Part shown: positions 1-8,556 of the stretch, in pieces
How the letters are laid out: the number at the start of each line of letters is the position of its first letter
How positions within the stretch are numbered: the first letter of the stretch is position 1
Assembly (NCBI GenBank): GCA_964623885.1
Contig: CAZUVM010000239.1
Span: 1 to 46,404, forward strand
Direction: 5' to 3'
DNA: 46,404 bases
Source of the DNA: CAZUVM01 sp964623885
Lineage (GTDB): Bacteria > Verrucomicrobiota > Verrucomicrobiia > Limisphaerales > UBA8199
Notes under the pieces: model-generated
The model's database searches: none
Seen by the model: the letters and a program-made list of their open reading frames with translations, nothing else
What the model was told of the DNA's origin: nothing
Program-made: the position numbers and the translations under genes

Positions 1-574
1 GTTTTAGCTCGCTTCGGATCCAGCAAACAGTTAACCAAAAACAAGAGCCACTGGGTAACACCCTTTTGGCACAACGATACCCCTCCTCGGGTAACAGTTA
101 CTTTTGGCGCACGGCGAGGTATAGTTCGCGCTTAAGGAAAGGATAAGACGGAGGTTTCGGACGATTTGGAATGGTCGAAAGGTGGGCTTCTGCTGAGTCC
201 AGCAGGTACCCGTTGGCTGGTCTCTATCGCGTAGCGATGCTGTGAAGGTAGGCGTGTTGCTTCAGCCCACGTGAAATTATGCCGCATGGAGGTTTGCGTC
301 GCGTTGGCGACGCCTGATGATATCGCTCCAGTTCCCCATTGAGCATCCGGCGAGCGCTTCAACCGTCGCTACGCGACGCTTGGTAATTGGGGCGATTATT
401 CCGGGGGCTAAAGCGCCCCGGCTGATTTCACGGTACCGCTACGCGGTGGCACTTCCCCACGCCAAAGGAATTTGTCCCAAACCCCCACCTTTCTAATGGC
501 ACCTCTTTTCATCTTGTCTCTTTGCATTATTTTGTCTTTTCTAGCGGCCTGTTTGTGACTGCCCTTACGCATTT
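1..574. other. Repeat-rich non-coding leader upstream of the EF-G-like gene
   Basis: I see no convincing gene here. The stretch holds short hairpins built on the words CGCGTAGCG or CGCTACGCG (near 229-237, 367-375 and 438-446), a GCGTCGC/GCGACGC hairpin near 298-312, and GGGGCTAAAGCGCCCC near 404-419. Two loosely similar segments (GGGTAACA followed by CTTTTGGC) lie at about 54-71 and 94-115. A 76-codon minus-strand frame (132-362) crosses these hairpins and looks like a chance ORF in a repeat. The last 60 bases are pyrimidine-rich; no clear promoter was recognised. Confidence 0.5.
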
Positions 575-2665
575 ATGAAAGAGTACCAAGCTGCTGATAT
601 TCGTAACTTCGCCATTGTCGGGCATGCTTCATGCGGAAAGACCATGCTGAGCGAAGCCATGCTGGCCAGCGCCGGTGTCATCAACCGCATGGGCAGTATT
701 GCGGCCGGGACCACGGTCTCGGACTATCACGACAGCGAACAGCATCGGCAGATTTCCGTGGCCAGCACACTGATGCATGCGGAGTGGCTGGGCAAGAAGT
801 TCAACATCCTGGATTGCCCGGGGTATGCGGATTTCATCAGCGAAGCCTTGGGCGCAATCCGGGTCAGCGATTTCGCGCTGATTGTGGTTCACGCCAATCA
901 TGGCGTAGGTGTCGGAACGGATGCCGTGTGGAAATACGCAACCCAGCTTGGGATTCCCAAGATGATCGTGGTCAATGGTTTCGACAAAGAAGAAACGGAC
1001 TTCGAAAAAACCCTGACCCAGCTCCGCGAACATTTCGGCGAACGTATTTTCCCGCTGATGATTCCGGTGAATCCGGGCCCGGGTTTCAACCAGGTCCTGG
1101 ACGTGCCACGCAGCGAGATCATCACCTACGCGGGTGATAAGAGCGGCAAGTTCACCGAAGCGCCAGCCACCGGTGCCTGGGCAGAGAGAGTAAAACAACT
1201 GCATAACCAGCTTATTGAGTACATCGCCGAATCCGACGATACGCTCATGGAGAAATTCTTCGCCCAGGGTGGTCTGTCGGAAGAAGAGATGCGCGCTGGA
1301 CTGCATGCGACTCTGCAGAAGCAGGTCTTTACGCCCGTGTTCGTGACCTCCGCCGATACCAATGTCGGCGTCGCGCGGCTGATGGACTTCGTCGCCAAAT
1401 ACGGCTCTTCTCCCGTGGACCGGCCCAAAGCCAAAGCCACCAATGGCGATGGCAAAGAGGTCGAACTCGGTCTCACCGATCCCGACCCGGTCGCGTTCGT
1501 GTTCAAGACCATGAGCGAAGCGCAGTTTGGCGAGCTCTCGTTCTTCCGTGTCTATTCCGGGTCATTGAAATTCGGCAGCGAATTGTACAATACCGATCGC
1601 CGAACCTCAGAAAAAATCGGCCAGATCTATTTGCTCAATGGCAAAACCCGAACCAGCATCCCCACACTGCATGCGGGCGACATCGGCGCCGTTGTCAAAC
1701 TGAAGGATACCAATACCGGCAATACGCTTGGTAACTCCAAGAAACCTCTAACGCTCGCGAAAGTGGAATATCCCCGTCCGAACATTCACGCCGCCCTTAG
1801 GAGCAGCGGCAAAGGCGAGGAAGATAAAATTGCCTCCGGCCTGGCAGCGCTGCATCACGAAGATCCCACCTTTCTGTACATGGTGGACGCTGAACTGCAT
1901 CAGACCATCCTCTCAGCCCAGGGCGAGCTCCATTTGGAAGTGATCGCGGACAAACTCCGCCGGCGTTACAACGTGCACGTCGAGTTAATTGAACCCCGCG
2001 TTCGTTATCGTGAGACTATCAAGGGGCGCGGCGAATCCAAATACCGCCACAAGAAACAAACCGGCGGCGCCGGCCAGTTCGCCGAAGTCTGGATGCGCAT
2101 CGAACCTAAGCCGCGTGATACCGGCGTTGAGTTCACCCAATCGCTCACCGGCCAAAACGTGGATCGCGTTTTCGTGCCGTCGGTCGAGAAAGGCGTGATG
2201 AAGGCGTGCGAAGAAGGCATCGTCGCCGGTTATCGCGTGGTGGACGTCAAAATCGATTTTTATGACGGCAAAATGCACCCGGTGGATTCGAAGGATATCG
2301 CATTTCAAATCGCTGGCTATTTCGGTTTCAAAGAAGCATTCACCATGGCGCGGCCCTGCCTGCTGGAGCCGATTCACACGGTCGAGATCCGCATTCCCGA
2401 AGATTGCATGGGCAAGGTAATGGGCGACCTTTCCAGCCGCCGCGGCAAGATTCAAGGCATGGACATGGAGGGCACCTTTCAGTTAATCAAGGCGCATGTT
2501 CCCGCCAAGGAACTCTACCGCTACTCCAGCACCTTGCGTTCCCTGACCGGCGGCCGTGGCGTTCACGCGGAGAACTTCAGCCATTACGAGGAAATGCCGC
2601 GAGAAGCCGAACAACGCGTGGTCGAGGATAGCAAGAAAGCCAAGGCCGCCCAGGCGGCGGAGTAG
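575..2665 (+). CDS. Elongation factor G-like GTPase (EF-G2/FusA2 type)
   Basis: Translational GTPase of full EF-G length (696 aa), expected to act on the ribosome. The G domain fills roughly residues 8-270, with a P-loop GHASCGKT at 16-23; EF-G domains II to V follow, including a domain IV GGAGQFAEVWMRIEP segment and a C-terminal region near TGGRGVHAENFSHYEEMP. Two canonical G-motif residues differ: the DTPGH motif reads DCPGY (80-84), so the GTPase-activating His is Tyr, and the NKxD motif reads NGFD (134-137). The Tyr is, as I recall, normal in the FusA2-type EF-G paralogues, which suggests this is that paralogue and not the main translocase. The ATG at 575 is the earliest start. No tRNA or ribosomal-protein operon is nearby, which also fits a stand-alone paralogue. 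Confidence 0.88.
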   Translation: MKEYQAADIRNFAIVGHASCGKTMLSEAMLASAGVINRMGSIAAGTTVSDYHDSEQHRQISVASTLMHAEWLGKKFNILDCPGYADFISEALGAIRVSDFALIVVHANHGVGVGTDAVWKYATQLGIPKMIVVNGFDKEETDFEKTLTQLREHFGERIFPLMIPVNPGPGFNQVLDVPRSEIITYAGDKSGKFTEAPATGAWAERVKQLHNQLIEYIAESDDTLMEKFFAQGGLSEEEMRAGLHATLQKQVFTPVFVTSADTNVGVARLMDFVAKYGSSPVDRPKAKATNGDGKEVELGLTDPDPVAFVFKTMSEAQFGELSFFRVYSGSLKFGSELYNTDRRTSEKIGQIYLLNGKTRTSIPTLHAGDIGAVVKLKDTNTGNTLGNSKKPLTLAKVEYPRPNIHAALRSSGKGEEDKIASGLAALHHEDPTFLYMVDAELHQTILSAQGELHLEVIADKLRRRYNVHVELIEPRVRYRETIKGRGESKYRHKKQTGGAGQFAEVWMRIEPKPRDTGVEFTQSLTGQNVDRVFVPSVEKGVMKACEEGIVAGYRVVDVKIDFYDGKMHPVDSKDIAFQIAGYFGFKEAFTMARPCLLEPIHTVEIRIPEDCMGKVMGDLSSRRGKIQGMDMEGTFQLIKAHVPAKELYRYSSTLRSLTGGRGVHAENFSHYEEMPREAEQRVVEDSKKAKAAQAAE

Positions 2666-2698
2666 GCCGTCGTAGTTAGACCCTGTAACCAAATTGGA

Positions 2699-2769
2699 GG
2701 AGACGACGTGAGGAGTCTCTGACTCATTTGGAGAATTCGAGCAAATCAGGGACTCCTGACCTCGTCCCC
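2699..2769. terminator. Long hairpin between convergent genes (terminator or interspersed repeat)
   Basis: The left arm 2699-2730 and right arm 2742-2769 pair with few mismatches (GACGACGTGAGGAGTCTCTG against the complement of CAGGGACTCCTGACCTCGTC) around a short loop. It lies between the 3' ends of the EF-G-like gene and the oxidoreductase gene, where a bidirectional terminator would be expected. There is no T-run, so it could equally be a copy of a dispersed palindromic repeat. Confidence 0.5.
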
Positions 2770-2786
2770 TACAAGCGTTGCTTGAG

Positions 2787-4232
2787 TTAAATCGTCAGAC
2801 GATCGAAGCATTCGCGCAGGGCCGCTTCGGCAGCGTGAAAGCCACACATCCCATGGACACCGCCCGCGGGTGGCGTGGAAGAGGAGCAGAGGTAAACGCC
2901 CGGTAACGCCGTGCGATAGGGTGTCGGAGAAAGCACCGGCCTGGCCACAAGCTGCCATAGATCGGCTGCGCCGCCATTAATATCGCCTCCTACCAGGTTC
3001 GCGTTGCACTGCTCCAGGTCCGCGCAATTTGCGGTGTGTCGCGCCAGGACGCGTTCGCGAAATCCGGGTGCAAACCGCTCGATTTGTTTTTCAATTAGCC
3101 CGGTCATATCGAAACTCGAACCGTTCGGCGCATGGCAATAAGCCCAGGCGGTGTGTTTCCCTGCCGGCGCGCGGGTATGATCGAAAAGACTAGGTTGGGC
3201 TAGAAGAACGAATGGTTTTTCCGGTGGCTCGCCTTGAGCCACGGTTCGCTCCGAGTCCGCAACTTCTTCCAGCGTTCCGCCCAAATGAACTGTCCCGGCT
3301 CGTGCGCATTGCGAAGAGTTCCACGGGATAGGTCCGTCCAAGGCGTAATCAATTTTGAATACGCCCGGTCCGTATCGAAAGCGCTCCAGTCGCCGCCGAT
3401 AGGAACTCGGCAGCTTGTCGCCCGCCAGATTCAACAACTGACGCGGGGTAATATCGAGCAATGTGGCGCGAGCGAGCGGCAACTGGTCCAGGTGCTCGAT
3501 TCGCGAGTTGGTCGCAATCTCACCTCCGAGGATGCGAAGGTGTGCGGCCAATGCCTCGGTGATGTGTTGCGCGCCGCCTCGAGGCAGTGGCCAACCCACT
3601 GCATGACCCAACATCCCCAGCACCAGACCGAATGATGCAGAAGCCGTGCGTTCGAGCGGCAGGAACGAGTGCGCTGACAACCCTCCGAACAACGCGCGAG
3701 CGGATTCCGTGTTGAAGATTGCTTCAGCTAAACCGGTCGCCGAGCGCAACGCTTTCAGCCCGAAGCGGCCCAGGAGGAACGGATGCCGCGGCCAGTGTAA
3801 CAGTGGTTGAAGGAATTCCGCCGCCAATATCTCCCAGTTCGAGACGAGCTCGCCCATTAATCGTCGATAGGCATTTGCGTCCGCTCCAAAGTTGGCTGCT
3901 GTTTGATCTACAGATCGCTCCAGAGTCGCCCCCCGACCACCATCCAGCGGATGCGCCACCGGCAGATCGGGATGAATCCAATGCAACCCGTACTTCTCCA
4001 GCGAAAGTCTACGAAAAAAAGGTGAGCCAATGCCAAGAGGATGAATGGCCGAGCAGATGTCATGGACAAATCCCGGCAACGTCAACTCGGCGGAGCGAGC
4101 ACCTCCTCCGATTGTGGCATTTGCTTCAAGAACTAATACGGAGAGTTTGGCCTCTGCCAATCGAATCGCCGCCGCAAGCCCATTGGGGCCGGAACCCACC
4201 ACCACCGCATCGTAAGAGAATTTTCCCGGCAC
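2787..4232 (-). CDS. FAD-dependent oxidoreductase, phytoene desaturase/PYROXD2-like
   Basis: Predicted flavoprotein of the phytoene dehydrogenase-like family (481 aa). The N-terminal Rossmann motif VVVGSGPNGLAAAIRLAEA is followed by an acidic strand end (VLVLEAN) and a GGGARSAEL segment that binds FAD in this family. The C-terminal PGVYLCSSSTPPAGGVHGMCG is the usual second FAD-contact motif. The start is GTG at 4232: an in-frame TAA lies two codons upstream, so no longer product is possible. The substrate cannot be read from the sequence; carotenoid precursors are unlikely without other carotenoid genes nearby. It lies downstream of the methyltransferase on the same strand, separated by a palindromic repeat, so co-transcription is uncertain. 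Confidence 0.85.
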   Translation of the reverse strand: MPGKFSYDAVVVGSGPNGLAAAIRLAEAKLSVLVLEANATIGGGARSAELTLPGFVHDICSAIHPLGIGSPFFRRLSLEKYGLHWIHPDLPVAHPLDGGRGATLERSVDQTAANFGADANAYRRLMGELVSNWEILAAEFLQPLLHWPRHPFLLGRFGLKALRSATGLAEAIFNTESARALFGGLSAHSFLPLERTASASFGLVLGMLGHAVGWPLPRGGAQHITEALAAHLRILGGEIATNSRIEHLDQLPLARATLLDITPRQLLNLAGDKLPSSYRRRLERFRYGPGVFKIDYALDGPIPWNSSQCARAGTVHLGGTLEEVADSERTVAQGEPPEKPFVLLAQPSLFDHTRAPAGKHTAWAYCHAPNGSSFDMTGLIEKQIERFAPGFRERVLARHTANCADLEQCNANLVGGDINGGAADLWQLVARPVLSPTPYRTALPGVYLCSSSTPPAGGVHGMCGFHAAEAALRECFDRLTI

Positions 4233-4273
4233 GGCTTAAACTAAACCCGAAAGCCAAAACCAACCCGCAAATA

Positions 4274-4336
4274 ACCACGAAATACACGAACTACACGAAA
4301 TGCGGATTGCTTTCTGTATTTCGTGTGTTTCGTGGT
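4274..4336. repeat. Palindromic interspersed repeat (ACCACGAAATACACGAA family)
   Basis: Arms 4274-4290 (ACCACGAAATACACGAA) and 4320-4336 are reverse complements with one mismatch. It sits in the gap between two minus-strand genes. A related word occurs near 16494. It could form a transcript hairpin, but there is no T-run. Confidence 0.75.
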
Positions 4337-4358
4337 ATCAAATTGAGGCCATTTGGAT

Positions 4359-5408
4359 CTACTCAGGCTTCTTCGCAATCAACAACAACTCATCCCCGGC
4401 CTGCGGATCGCGTCGCGACCGCCAACGCTCCCGCAACTGGAATAATATTCCGCGCAGCAGGTTGGCTGGTTTGCCTAGCTCACTCATTTCGGCCCGGCCA
4501 GTGCGCTGGATGCAGCGGCTGAGCGCGCCATAAACCCACGCCGAGCGGACCGTCGCTTCGAGCCGCTCGATGACAAAACCACAGCGTTGAGCTGCGGCTC
4601 GCAATGTTCCGGCGGAAAAAAGAATCAGGTGACGGGGCGGATCAAGATTAAGCCAGGCAGAGCCAAAACAATGGTGCCCCCAGCTCGCGGTGTTGGGCGT
4701 CAGAATGACTAGTCTGCCGCCCGGCTTCAGGATGCGATACGACTCGCGAAGCATCGCCAACGGATCGTGAAGGTGCTCGATGACATGCGCCGAGTGAACG
4801 GCATCGAAGGCATTGTCCGGAAACGCCTGCGCTTCAAGGGTGCCGAGATGCACCCGAACGCCGCGCGCGCGGGCGGCTTCAACGCCGCCGGGATCCACTT
4901 CCACACCTTCCGCCTGCCAGCCCAGGGCCTGCATTCGCGCCAGCAACACACCGCTGCCACAGCCGACATCCAGCACGCGCGCCGGTCCGCGTGGAGCCGG
5001 CAGGTGCATCGCTGCCGCATCCAACTCATCGCGTCCACCGGGGTGCAGCAGAGCGAGCGGCGAAAGCACGCACCGCCATTTTGGGCCGACTCCCTGGGTG
5101 TAACCGAACCGCGCGCCGAGATAGCTGCGCCAGATGGCCCAACACGAGTCGCGCAGGAGACTGGGGCCAGGTGCCGGCTGGCTGTGGGTGTAATAGCCTT
5201 GATAGGCGAGACCAACATCCTCGGGAATCGGTTGCGGGTCGAGCCAGACCAGGCCGCAACCTTCGCGCGGGCATTGCCGGATGTTCCACTCGCCCGGCGC
5301 GGCATAGTTTCGGTCCGACAACTTTTCATACAGCAAACGTCCGGCCGTGCCGCAGAGGTAGCAGTTGGGCGCCGGTTGAGTGCGGATTCGCGATGGTTCG
5401 GGCAGCAT
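4359..5408 (-). CDS. Class I SAM-dependent methyltransferase with N-terminal zinc finger
   Basis: A 349-aa protein with two parts. Residues about 16-51 carry a zinc-finger-like pattern (C16-x2-C19 and C46-x4-C51). The second part is a class I methyltransferase with motif I VLDVGCGSG at 145-153, an acidic EVDP strand end after motif II, and AHVIEHLHDPLAMLRE, typical of the methyltransf_11/23 group. This architecture is common among methyltransferases near sugar or cell-envelope genes, but the substrate is unknown. The ATG at 5408 is followed by the NxYLCG zinc-finger start, supporting this start. It lies 32 bp downstream of the NIF3-family gene on the same strand, so the two may form an operon. 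Confidence 0.88.
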   Translation of the reverse strand: MLPEPSRIRTQPAPNCYLCGTAGRLLYEKLSDRNYAAPGEWNIRQCPREGCGLVWLDPQPIPEDVGLAYQGYYTHSQPAPGPSLLRDSCWAIWRSYLGARFGYTQGVGPKWRCVLSPLALLHPGGRDELDAAAMHLPAPRGPARVLDVGCGSGVLLARMQALGWQAEGVEVDPGGVEAARARGVRVHLGTLEAQAFPDNAFDAVHSAHVIEHLHDPLAMLRESYRILKPGGRLVILTPNTASWGHHCFGSAWLNLDPPRHLILFSAGTLRAAAQRCGFVIERLEATVRSAWVYGALSRCIQRTGRAEMSELGKPANLLRGILFQLRERWRSRRDPQAGDELLLIAKKPE

Positions 5409-5440
5409 TTCTGAGGCGGAATGAGGTTATGATGAGTCGG

Positions 5441-6202
5441 TCAGAGGCCAGTTGGATGATCCAGAAAGACCCAAGGCACATCGAATCGCTGCGACAAGTG
5501 TTTGGCCAGCGCTTTCACTCCGAAAGTTTCCGTCGCGTAATGCCCGCCGTAAAACACATTCACTCCTAATTCCTCCGCGAGGGCGTAGGTCCAATGCGCT
5601 CCTTCCCCGGTGATGAATGTGTCCACACCTTCGGCAACCGCTACTTTCAATTCGTTGCCGGCGCCACCAGTCACGACTCCAATGCGACTGCACGTTTCCG
5701 GTCCGCCCGGAATGATTCGAGGCGCCCCACCGAGCGCCTTTTCCAACCGCCGAGCCACTTCAGCACGGTTGAGCCGCGCTTCGGATTGGAACCCCAGGAA
5801 TTGTCCATGATCGAAAAAAAACGGCTTGAGCTTCTTCAACTCAAGCGCGGCGCAAAGCAGCGCATTGTTGCCGAGCTTGGGATGTGCATCTAATGGCAGA
5901 TGCGAGCTGTAAACCGCGATATCGTTTTCCAGCAGTAACCGCAGCAGATCATAGCGTCGACCAGTCCACGGCTGCGAATCGCCCCAAAACAACCCATGGT
6001 GCACTAATAGTAAGTCGGCATTGGCAGCCGCGGCCAGGCTCACCGTGGCCAAACTGGCATCCACAGCCGCGGCCACGCGCGTGACGTTGCCACGGTTTTC
6101 CACCTGCAACCCATTTGCTGCTCGTTCGTAATCCTGGATTGACTTCGTGTGCAGCAGGCGATCGCAGTGCCGGACAATTTTGTCCAAGGAGGCTCTAGCC
6201 AT
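5441..6202 (-). CDS. NIF3/YbgI-family dinuclear metal-centre protein
   Basis: A 253-aa member of the NIF3 family (often labelled GTP cyclohydrolase 1 type 2 or hexameric dinuclear metal-binding protein). Metal-ligand regions are visible: LLLVHHGLFWG with the double His near residue 67, a second site LDAHPKLGNN, and C-terminal GGHYATETFG supplying His and Glu. Length matches the short form without the inserted PII-like domain. Its cellular role is not firmly known in the family. The ATG at 6202 begins the conserved start region (LDKIVRHCDRLL). Confidence 0.93.
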   Translation of the reverse strand: MARASLDKIVRHCDRLLHTKSIQDYERAANGLQVENRGNVTRVAAAVDASLATVSLAAAANADLLLVHHGLFWGDSQPWTGRRYDLLRLLLENDIAVYSSHLPLDAHPKLGNNALLCAALELKKLKPFFFDHGQFLGFQSEARLNRAEVARRLEKALGGAPRIIPGGPETCSRIGVVTGGAGNELKVAVAEGVDTFITGEGAHWTYALAEELGVNVFYGGHYATETFGVKALAKHLSQRFDVPWVFLDHPTGL

Positions 6203-6262
6203 CGGGCGATGGAACCAGAAGCAGCACAGGAGGGAAAGGCGAAACCCTAAGACCGGCTAGAA

Positions 6263-6395
6263 CTTACCGCAGAGAAGCCGAGGCCGCAGAGAAGCCGCAG
6301 AGGAGATGCTGGCAACAGATAGGCACAAAAAAAATCTCTGCGTTTCTTTGTGCTCTTTGCAGCTCTGTGCTTAATCTTTGTCCCTCTGCGCTAGG
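6263..6395. repeat. Degenerate CGCAGAG-type repeat cluster
   Basis: The gap between the NIF3-family gene and the ABC-F gene holds two direct copies of CCGCAGAGAAGCCG (6267-6280 and 6284-6297) and, further along, the complementary words CTCTGCGTTTCTTTGTG and CCCTCTGCG (about 6335-6390). The arrangement is an imperfect, purine-on-one-side palindrome related to the repeat words around 13793, 14441 and 16608. Confidence 0.6.
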
Positions 6396-6432
6396 ATTGT
6401 GGTGTTGCGCTCGACGCACTTTATCCGGCGCC

Positions 6433-8388
6433 TCAACTCTCACTCTCCAGTTCCGCCAACTGTGTGGCTGCAGTTTCCCACTCGGCGGTTTTGCCCGGCA
6501 GCAATAGCCGGATCTCCCCTAACTCGCGGCTAATCTGCTGCGCGCGACCAGCCAGTTGATAGGTCGCGGGATCCTCCATCTCCGACGTTAGATCCTGGAC
6601 CCTTGTTTCCAGCATTTGGATTTCCTCTTCCAATTGTTTTACCACGGCTTGTCGCTCTCGCTTTTCCCGGGAGCGCGCCTGGCGCTGTTCCGCTTCGATG
6701 CGCTTTTGCTCTTTGCGACTCGGTGCAGCCTCAACCGGCGAAGGCTTCTCTCTTGACAATGGTGACGCCCCGCCCGCTGTTAATCCGGCGCGTTCCGATT
6801 CGGCCTTGGTTTTATCCAGGTAATATTGGTACCCGCCGGGATAATGCGTAAGGCGCCCCGCCTGAACGTGGACCACATGGTTGGCCAGCGCGCGAATGAA
6901 ATAAACGTCGTGACTGATGAAGATCAATGTGCCTTTGAACTGATCGAGCGCATAAGCCAAAGCGTCAACGCTGGAGAGATCGAGGTGTGTGGTGGGCTCG
7001 TCCATCAGCAACAGGTTGGGCGGATCCAGCAGCAGTTTCACCAGCGCCAATCGGCTCTTTTCACCTCCGCTCAAGACATCGACCCGTTTGAACACATCAT
7101 CACCTCGAAAAAGAAAGCAGCCCAACAATGTGCGAACAAATTGCTCGCTGACCCGCTGCGGCGTGTCCAATGCCTCTTCGAGCACGGTTCGCTCGTCCTT
7201 GAGCATGTCGACTCGGTATTGCGAGTAATATCCCGCATGGACATTGTGGCCCAAGCTTCGCTCGCCTTGCTGCGGCACTAAAACTCCGGCGAGCAGTTTT
7301 AGCAAAGTGGATTTGCCCGCGCCGTTGGGGCCGACAAGGACAATGCGCTGCCCGTGCTCGGCTTGAAAATCCATGCCGCGATAGACCACGTTCTCACCAT
7401 ACGCGTGGTGGATGCCCTCCAGTTTTATCACGCGCAGTCCGCTGCGCTGCGGTTGTGGAAAATGAAAATCGATTTCTGCTTCCGTTTGCGACGGCGCCTC
7501 AACGCGCTCCATCCGTTCGATTTGCTTTAGCTTGCTTTGGGCTTGAGTCGCCTTTGTGTTTTTGGCGCGAAACCGGTTCACGAATTCCATCAGCCGAGCA
7601 ATTTCGCGTTCCTGATGTTTGAACGCGGCAAGCATTTGCTGTTCGTGGGCCTCGCGTTGCTCCAGGTAATTATCGTAATTGCCGCGATAACGGATCAACC
7701 GGCTCTGGCGAATTTCCACAATGCTTCCGACGATCTGGTTGAGAAACTCACGATCGTGCGAAATGACCAGAATCGCACCCGGGTAACTCTTCAGGTACTC
7801 CTGAAACCAAAGCAGCGCCTCCAGGTCCAAGTGGTTCGTCGGTTCGTCCAACAGCAACAGGTCCGGCTCTTGCGTGAGTAATCGCGCCAGGTGCGCGCGC
7901 ATTACCCAGCCGCCACTCATTTCCCTTGCCGGTCGTTCGAAATCTTTCTCGCGAAAACTCAGGCCTCGCAGAATTTGCTTCGCCTTCGCTTCCAGTTGAT
8001 AGCCGCCCAGTTCTTTGAACCGCTCATGAACGTCGTCGTGAATCTCTTCGGGATGCAACATCTCCACTGGGTGGTCCGCCTCCCAGGCTTTGATAATCCG
8101 ACGAAGCTTCACGTAATCCGGAACGATTCCCGTCGCCAATTCAATTACCGTTTCATCTCCCGCCGGCGCGTTTTCCTGCGGCAGATATCCCACCGAGACG
8201 CCGCGCTCGAATGTGATCTGCCCTTCATCAGGAGTGTCCTGCCCGAGAATGATCGAGAACAATGTGGTCTTGCCGGCTCCGTTCGGGCCCACGAGCCCGA
8301 TACGGTCCTCGCCATTGACCTGCAAAGCCGCGTCGGAAAACAACACTCGCGCGCCGTAAGTCTTGCGAATGCCGGAAAGCGTCAGCAT
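6433..8388 (-). CDS. ABC-F family ATPase (Uup/YheS-like)
   Basis: A soluble protein with two ABC domains and no membrane segments, expected to act on ribosomes as other ABC-F proteins do. The Walker A motifs are GPNGAGKTT and GPNGAGKST, the signature motifs MSGGWVMRAHLARLL and LSGGEKSRLALVKLL, and the Walker B motifs LLLLDEPTNHLD and LLLMDEPTTHLD. A charged linker separates the domains, and the C-terminus has a long coiled coil (KQLEEEIQMLETRVQDL) like that of Uup/YheS proteins. The open frame runs to 8517, but I start at ATG 8388 because the conserved family start (MLTLSGIRKTYG) is there and the 43 upstream residues have no family character. Divergent from speA. Confidence 0.92.
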   Translation of the reverse strand: MLTLSGIRKTYGARVLFSDAALQVNGEDRIGLVGPNGAGKTTLFSIILGQDTPDEGQITFERGVSVGYLPQENAPAGDETVIELATGIVPDYVKLRRIIKAWEADHPVEMLHPEEIHDDVHERFKELGGYQLEAKAKQILRGLSFREKDFERPAREMSGGWVMRAHLARLLTQEPDLLLLDEPTNHLDLEALLWFQEYLKSYPGAILVISHDREFLNQIVGSIVEIRQSRLIRYRGNYDNYLEQREAHEQQMLAAFKHQEREIARLMEFVNRFRAKNTKATQAQSKLKQIERMERVEAPSQTEAEIDFHFPQPQRSGLRVIKLEGIHHAYGENVVYRGMDFQAEHGQRIVLVGPNGAGKSTLLKLLAGVLVPQQGERSLGHNVHAGYYSQYRVDMLKDERTVLEEALDTPQRVSEQFVRTLLGCFLFRGDDVFKRVDVLSGGEKSRLALVKLLLDPPNLLLMDEPTTHLDLSSVDALAYALDQFKGTLIFISHDVYFIRALANHVVHVQAGRLTHYPGGYQYYLDKTKAESERAGLTAGGASPLSREKPSPVEAAPSRKEQKRIEAEQRQARSREKRERQAVVKQLEEEIQMLETRVQDLTSEMEDPATYQLAGRAQQISRELGEIRLLLPGKTAEWETAATQLAELESES

Positions 8389-8505
8389 GCGCTCATTTTC
8401 AAGGTTCGACCGCGGAGTGGCAAATGCGTTTTCACGGTCCGAAGACTTATTCACATGATATTCACATCCGTCTTCCGTCGTCACAAAAATTTTTAAATCG
8501 CAATA

Positions 8506-8533
8506 TTGAATTCCCACCGCAGCGTTCTATAGT
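8506..8533 (+). promoter_or_regulatory. Likely sigma70-type promoter of speA
   Basis: A TTGAAT box at 8506-8511 and TATAGT at 8528-8533, 16 bp apart, lie 23 bp upstream of the speA ATG in the divergent intergenic region. The expected transcript would have a leader of only about 15-18 bases. Pattern recognition only. Confidence 0.4.
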
Positions 8534-8556
8534 GCGGGTCGGTTAGAAGTAATCGA

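Noticed and set aside
132..362. 76-codon minus-strand frame in the leader
   Set aside because: It runs through GC-rich hairpin repeats and has no recognisable protein features.
6263..6395. CRISPR array from the CGCAGAG direct repeats
   Set aside because: The repeats are too short, irregularly spaced and lack unique spacers; no cas gene is nearby.
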